Of a DNA stretch of 64,000 nt, positions 60,533 through 64,000 are shown piece by piece. The notes beneath the pieces are model-generated. The model saw only the letters and a program-made list of their open reading frames with translations, was not told the origin of the DNA and searched no databases. This DNA comes from [Enterobacter] lignolyticus SCF1 (lineage in GTDB: Bacteria > Pseudomonadota > Gammaproteobacteria > Enterobacterales > Enterobacteriaceae), in assembly GCF_000164865.1 (NCBI RefSeq), contig NC_014618.1:2728001-2792000 (forward strand), in the 5' to 3' direction. A program made the translations under genes and the position numbers. Each line of letters begins with the position of its first letter. Within the stretch, counting starts at the first letter, position 1.

Positions 60533-61540
60533 ATGTCAGATATTATTCTTGCCCGCGTTTCACAAGCCCTCAATGCCGAACACTCGCTTGAAAGCCTTGT
60601 GCGCCAGCTGCTGGAAATGCTTGAGCTCGTCACCCGGATGGAGTCGACGTACCTCACCAACGTTGATCTAAGCGCGCGCGTGCAGCACGTGCTGTATGCG
60701 CGAAACAGCAGCGAACTGCAGATCCCGGAGGGTTTTTCCGTCCCCTGGGACGACACGCTGTGTAAACGCGCCATGGATGAAAATTGCTTTTTCGCCAACG
60801 ATGTCAGCGTGCGCTGGCAGGAGTGCCACGCCGCGCAGGCGCTGGGCATCACCACCTATTTCACCACGCCGGTGCATCTGACCGACGGGACCTTTTACGG
60901 CACACTGTGCGCCACCAGCCGCGATAAGCACAGCTTCAGCGTCAACAGCGAGCACGTGCTGCAGCTGTTCGCCAGCCTGATAGCCAGCTGCATCGAACGG
61001 GAATCGCTGGTGGCGAAGCTACGGGAAGCGAACACCGCGCTGGTCGCCTACTCCTATACCGACGTTCTCACCGGGCTGGCTAACCGCCGGGCGGTCTATG
61101 AGCAGCTGGAAACACTTTTCAGCCAGGCCCGTCAGCACCGGTCACGCGTGCTGATCGCCTTTATCGATCTCGATGATTTCAAAGAGATTAACGATCGCTA
61201 CGGCCACCGGACCGGTGATGATTTTCTGATTGACGTTGGCCAGCGCTTAACCTCGCTGACGGACAGTAATGATGTCGTGGGCCGTCTCGGCGGCGATGAG
61301 TTCCTGATCGCCTGTGAAATCCCCGCCAGCGGGCAGCAGGCCGACTTTATCGAACGGCTGCGCCGCCAGATTTGCGGACACTATCAGCTGGGAGAACACG
61401 ATATTCACTACCCGGGCGCCAGCATCGGCACCATCATGGCAAACCCGCAGGAGATGGACGCCGAAGAGGCTATCCAGGCCGCAGATACCGCGATGTATGC
61501 CGATAAAAAGAGACGTCAGCGCGGCGCTGCGGCCTCCTGA
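60533..61540 (+). CDS. dgcP: Diguanylate cyclase DgcP
   Basis: 335 residues (E. coli 341) from the ATG at 60533. A GAF-like domain (~20-155) precedes a GGDEF domain with RLGGDEFLIA (~252); the active site is intact and no RxxD inhibitory site precedes it. It makes c-di-GMP. In E. coli DgcP sits at the cell pole. The last 25 bases overlap the following convergent gene. Confidence 0.95.
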   Translation: MSDIILARVSQALNAEHSLESLVRQLLEMLELVTRMESTYLTNVDLSARVQHVLYARNSSELQIPEGFSVPWDDTLCKRAMDENCFFANDVSVRWQECHAAQALGITTYFTTPVHLTDGTFYGTLCATSRDKHSFSVNSEHVLQLFASLIASCIERESLVAKLREANTALVAYSYTDVLTGLANRRAVYEQLETLFSQARQHRSRVLIAFIDLDDFKEINDRYGHRTGDDFLIDVGQRLTSLTDSNDVVGRLGGDEFLIACEIPASGQQADFIERLRRQICGHYQLGEHDIHYPGASIGTIMANPQEMDAEEAIQAADTAMYADKKRRQRGAAAS

Positions 61541-63003
61541 CGGCGCATCTTCATGCGGTACATGTCGGCATCCGCCCGCTGTATCGTCGCGTCAAGATCC
61601 TGCGCAAAGGGCGCAACGCCCCAGGACACTGACAGCGGCAGCGCGCTACCGTCGGCCATAAACGTCTCTGCGGCAATGTGCTGCGCTATGCGCTGCGCTA
61701 TCTCCCGGGCGTCGGCCAGCGGCGTATTCTCAAGCAGCAGTACGAACTCATCGCCCCCGCTCCGGATGACCCAGTCTTTTTGCGGGCGCGTTGCGCTTAC
61801 GATCAGCCGGGCAATCGTCTGCAGCGCCCGGTCCCCCACTTCATGTCCCCAGGTATCGTTGATCGCCTTGAATTTGTTGCAGTCGAGCAGAATCACCGCC
61901 GCGCGATCGTCCATATTTTTGCGCACAAGATCGAGGATTTTACGCGTAAAACAGCCGGTAAGCGGATCGGTGTACACCCGGATGTCCGCATAGTTCAGCC
62001 GACGGCGAATCACCCCGCTCAGCAGCCAAAAGACAACCGGCGCCAGCAGAATTGCCCGCCAGGCCAGCGGGTCGTGGATGGCGAACAGATAAACCGGCAG
62101 CGCGTAACGAAGATAATATGTTTCTGACAGCTGGTGGATTTTCTCTCCCTGCAGCCAGCCGCATTCGTTGGTCAGACACAGCGTTTCGCCGGTCCGCCGG
62201 TTGCCCACCTCGACCATCAGGGCCGCAGGCAGGCGCGTCAGAAACGCCGCACGGAGCGCCCTCGCCAGCTCCGGGCGCGAGTGATCGTAGACCAGATACC
62301 CCACGATATTGTCAGACACCTCCGCCCCGGAAAGATCGTAAATATAGCTGACGATACTAAACGCTTTTTCTCCCGTAATCCGATCGGTGTAAAAGTCGGT
62401 CGAGCTGCGGGCCTTGACGCTGAGGTTCTTTTGCAGCAGCCGGTCATAAAAAGGCTGCGGCGACTTAAAATAGGCCCCAGGGTTGCTGGCCATCTGCGAC
62501 GTCGGGAAACGGAATGGCCGCGAATCGGCAGGCGCAAACCAGTAAAACCAGTCCGCATCGTGGGCGACGATATAGCGGTGCGAGGCGGAATAGCCGGGAT
62601 TCAGCACGTTGATTTTATGGCGGATAAATTCGGCGGCGGCGTACATGCAGCGCGCATTTTCGCTACGCTCGCGGGAGACTATCGTTCCCTGGCCGGGGGA
62701 CATCGTCTGGCGGTCGCCATTGATGGCCCAGGCCGTGGCGTCCCGCAGCGTAAAATCCGTCAGGCTACCGCACAGGCTGCTGCCTTTGATTTGCTGGAAA
62801 CGTACGCCCGTCGCATCGGCGATAAGTTCGTTATCGTTGAACACGGTGGTCAACTGCGCCACCAGCGAGTTCATTCCCTCGCTGACGTCCGTCAACCGTT
62901 TCTGATGGGAAAACATGATGTACAGCGCCGCGCAAACCAGCGTAATAACCGCTGAAATCAGCAGCGCCTGGCGCTTACGTAATGCATCCTGGACGTTTTT
63001 CAC
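61516..63003 (-). CDS. Membrane diguanylate cyclase with periplasmic sensor
   Basis: 495 residues from the GTG at 63003; a TTG at 63045 would add 14 residues but has no ribosome site. A membrane helix (~12-30), a long periplasmic region (~35-300) with several Cys, a second helix near 310-330, and a GGDEF domain (~345-490) with RSGGDEFVLLL. It resembles the YeaI/YeaJ class in plan, but I could not align it with either, and both are missing from their usual place. Convergent with dgcP by 25 bases. Confidence 0.85.
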   Translation of the reverse strand: MKNVQDALRKRQALLISAVITLVCAALYIMFSHQKRLTDVSEGMNSLVAQLTTVFNDNELIADATGVRFQQIKGSSLCGSLTDFTLRDATAWAINGDRQTMSPGQGTIVSRERSENARCMYAAAEFIRHKINVLNPGYSASHRYIVAHDADWFYWFAPADSRPFRFPTSQMASNPGAYFKSPQPFYDRLLQKNLSVKARSSTDFYTDRITGEKAFSIVSYIYDLSGAEVSDNIVGYLVYDHSRPELARALRAAFLTRLPAALMVEVGNRRTGETLCLTNECGWLQGEKIHQLSETYYLRYALPVYLFAIHDPLAWRAILLAPVVFWLLSGVIRRRLNYADIRVYTDPLTGCFTRKILDLVRKNMDDRAAVILLDCNKFKAINDTWGHEVGDRALQTIARLIVSATRPQKDWVIRSGGDEFVLLLENTPLADAREIAQRIAQHIAAETFMADGSALPLSVSWGVAPFAQDLDATIQRADADMYRMKMRRQEAAAPR

Positions 63004-63094
63004 TACCGCACCACTGAGGAAAATTGGCTTTTCTTTCAGTAACAATGTAGCGAAACAGTACCGGCGCCGCCATGTAAAACGGCGCCAGCCTCGC

Positions 63095-63355
63095 TTATTT
63101 TTGCTCGCTCTCGCCCAGCAAAATAAAGCCTAACGGAATGGAGCACAGCAGCGTAAAGACAATGCTGTAAACCAGCACCATGGCCCCCTGCAGCACGAAC
63201 ATCGAGGTGGTCCATGCTGAATAGGGTAAATCGTACTCCTGCACTACGCCGCCAAAGGTTGCCCGCCCAACGATCATCACCGCAATGACGAAAATGAAGG
63301 CCACCGCCATGATGAAACGCTTGCCGTTCCTTGTTTTTAGCTTTTCCCGGATCAT
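63095..63355 (-). CDS. Small two-helix membrane protein
   Basis: 86 residues, GGGAG 6 bases before the ATG. Two membrane helices (~14-32 and ~52-78), with a loop GGVVQEYDLPYSAWTTSM. It may belong to DUF2534, which I recall only loosely. Function unknown. A GGCGCC inverted repeat at about 63063-63086 follows it. Confidence 0.7.
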   Translation of the reverse strand: MIREKLKTRNGKRFIMAVAFIFVIAVMIVGRATFGGVVQEYDLPYSAWTTSMFVLQGAMVLVYSIVFTLLCSIPLGFILLGESEQK

Positions 63356-63624
63356 CCCAATCTCCCTAAGATAAGTGGTGCTAAAGCGCTATTTGTAACA
63401 TTAACACAGCAAAAATTAAACAATTTTATTATTTAATGCCCGCCGCTGAACTAATGGCAATATTCTTTGTCTGCAAGTCATTTTTCATTCTATATTTCAC
63501 CTGAAAGCATCCTGCCTGGGAAAGTAAACACATTATCAACAAAGCGATGTTCGCCTCCACAATCTCTCCACAATTAAAATTTTTATGTTAGCATTGCTAA
63601 ACTTTCCCAACCCCTCGTTTATAT

Positions 63625-64000
63625 ATGTTAAAAAAATTTCTCATAAATAAGGTTTTCGGCTGGCAAGAGTGCGATTCCGAAACTTATAAAAAGGCCTGGT
63701 ATCAATTTGGCGGCAGCGTTTGTACGCACCCGGATGTTATAGACTGGCTTAGTAAAAAAACGGGGCGAAGCGTTTCCTATTTATCACGCAAAAAGAATAA
63801 CGATCTGGTCTCGTGCATCTACCATACAAACCGGTCGTTCTCTCTTTACTCAAACGACTACCCGTTTGTTTTTGAAGACATTTTGCTACCTCTACATGGC
63901 GAACACCGGCATTTAATTCCGTTTCGCACTAAGATACTTTCACCACGGCATGCCGGTAAAGCCATGAACTCCATTTACCGTGCCGTAGGTAAACATAAGA
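63625..64000 (+). CDS. Mig-14-like antimicrobial-resistance protein, N-terminal part
   Basis: The frame from ATG 63625 is open to the window end (125 codons). WQECDSETYKKAWYQFGGSVCTHPDVIDWLSKKTG resembles the start of Salmonella Mig-14, an inner-membrane-associated factor for cationic peptide resistance. Only the N-terminal part is seen. The DNA is AT-rich, as often in horizontally acquired virulence genes. The 63356-63624 gap is AT-rich and should hold its promoter; I could not identify a PhoP box with confidence. Confidence 0.65.
   Translation, partial: MLKKFLINKVFGWQECDSETYKKAWYQFGGSVCTHPDVIDWLSKKTGRSVSYLSRKKNNDLVSCIYHTNRSFSLYSNDYPFVFEDILLPLHGEHRHLIPFRTKILSPRHAGKAMNSIYRAVGKHK

Noticed and set aside
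63612..63632. Possible PhoP box GTTTA-N-GTTAA before the Mig-14-like gene
   Set aside because: The spacer is wrong and it overlaps the start codon.
1..64000. CRISPR arrays, rRNA, tRNA, prophage or insertion sequences
   Set aside because: I saw no regularly spaced repeats, no cloverleaf or rRNA signatures and no transposase or integrase genes.

Overview
The window is a chromosomal stretch from an Enterobacteriaceae of the Enterobacter/Klebsiella/Leclercia type. Most of it is collinear with the E. coli K-12 xthA-to-yeaP segment, coding density and GC are high, an ERIC repeat is present (60134-60260), and a class A acid phosphatase (phoC) typical of Enterobacter/Klebsiella sits beside selD. I cannot fix genus or species from the sequence alone.

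Layout. (a) 1-11019, accessory: two convergent operons. The rightward one encodes a DUF3131 protein (partial), a globin-fold protein apparently lacking the proximal histidine, a soluble hybrid histidine kinase (PAS-PAS-HisKA-HATPase-REC-REC-Hpt) and a secreted GH2 glycosidase. The leftward one encodes an alpha-glucan phosphorylase, an outer-membrane beta-barrel, a REC-SpoIIE phosphatase, a STAS antagonist and an RsbW-like kinase. Together they look like an envelope glycan pathway controlled by a phosphorelay that feeds a partner switch. This is the best candidate for an undescribed system here. (b) 11253-14056: yaiL, an RluA-type pseudouridine synthase, a cold-shock-domain protein and xthA. 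(c) 14241-24699: ydjXYZ, ynjBCDE, ynjF, ynjA (moved relative to E. coli), nudG, ynjH, gdhA. (d) 24751-30277, accessory: a MurR-like regulator divergent from a porin, a DUF2057 protein, a MurP-like PTS permease and a YfeW-like serine hydrolase, with no murQ. (e) 30319-46340: topB, selD, phoC, ydjA, sppA, ansA, pncA, yeaC, msrB, gapA, yeaD, mipA, yeaG, yeaH. (f) 46341-55216, accessory: an AT-rich orphan gene flanked by similar hairpins, nikABCDER with NikR and FNR sites, then a hydroxyaspartate ammonia-lyase-like gene, a RidA gene and a YheO-type regulator. (g) 55304-63003: yeaK, yoaI, yeaL, yeaM, yeaN, a CTP-synthase-like amidotransferase homologue, yeaO, yoaF, the ERIC element, dgcP and a second GGDEF protein. 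(h) 63095-64000: a small membrane protein and the start of a Mig-14-like gene.

Notable regulatory elements: a sigma-54 promoter with a distal NtrC-like site ahead of yeaGH, a CRP site between msrB and gapA, NikR and FNR sites ahead of nikA, a CRP site and a palindrome ahead of the mur-like locus, and a Pho-box-like repeat ahead of phoC. Several conserved starts are non-canonical: ydjX appears to begin at AUA; mipA, ynjA, nikA and yoaI at GUG. Family assignments rest on recalled homologues and visible motifs; no database search was run.
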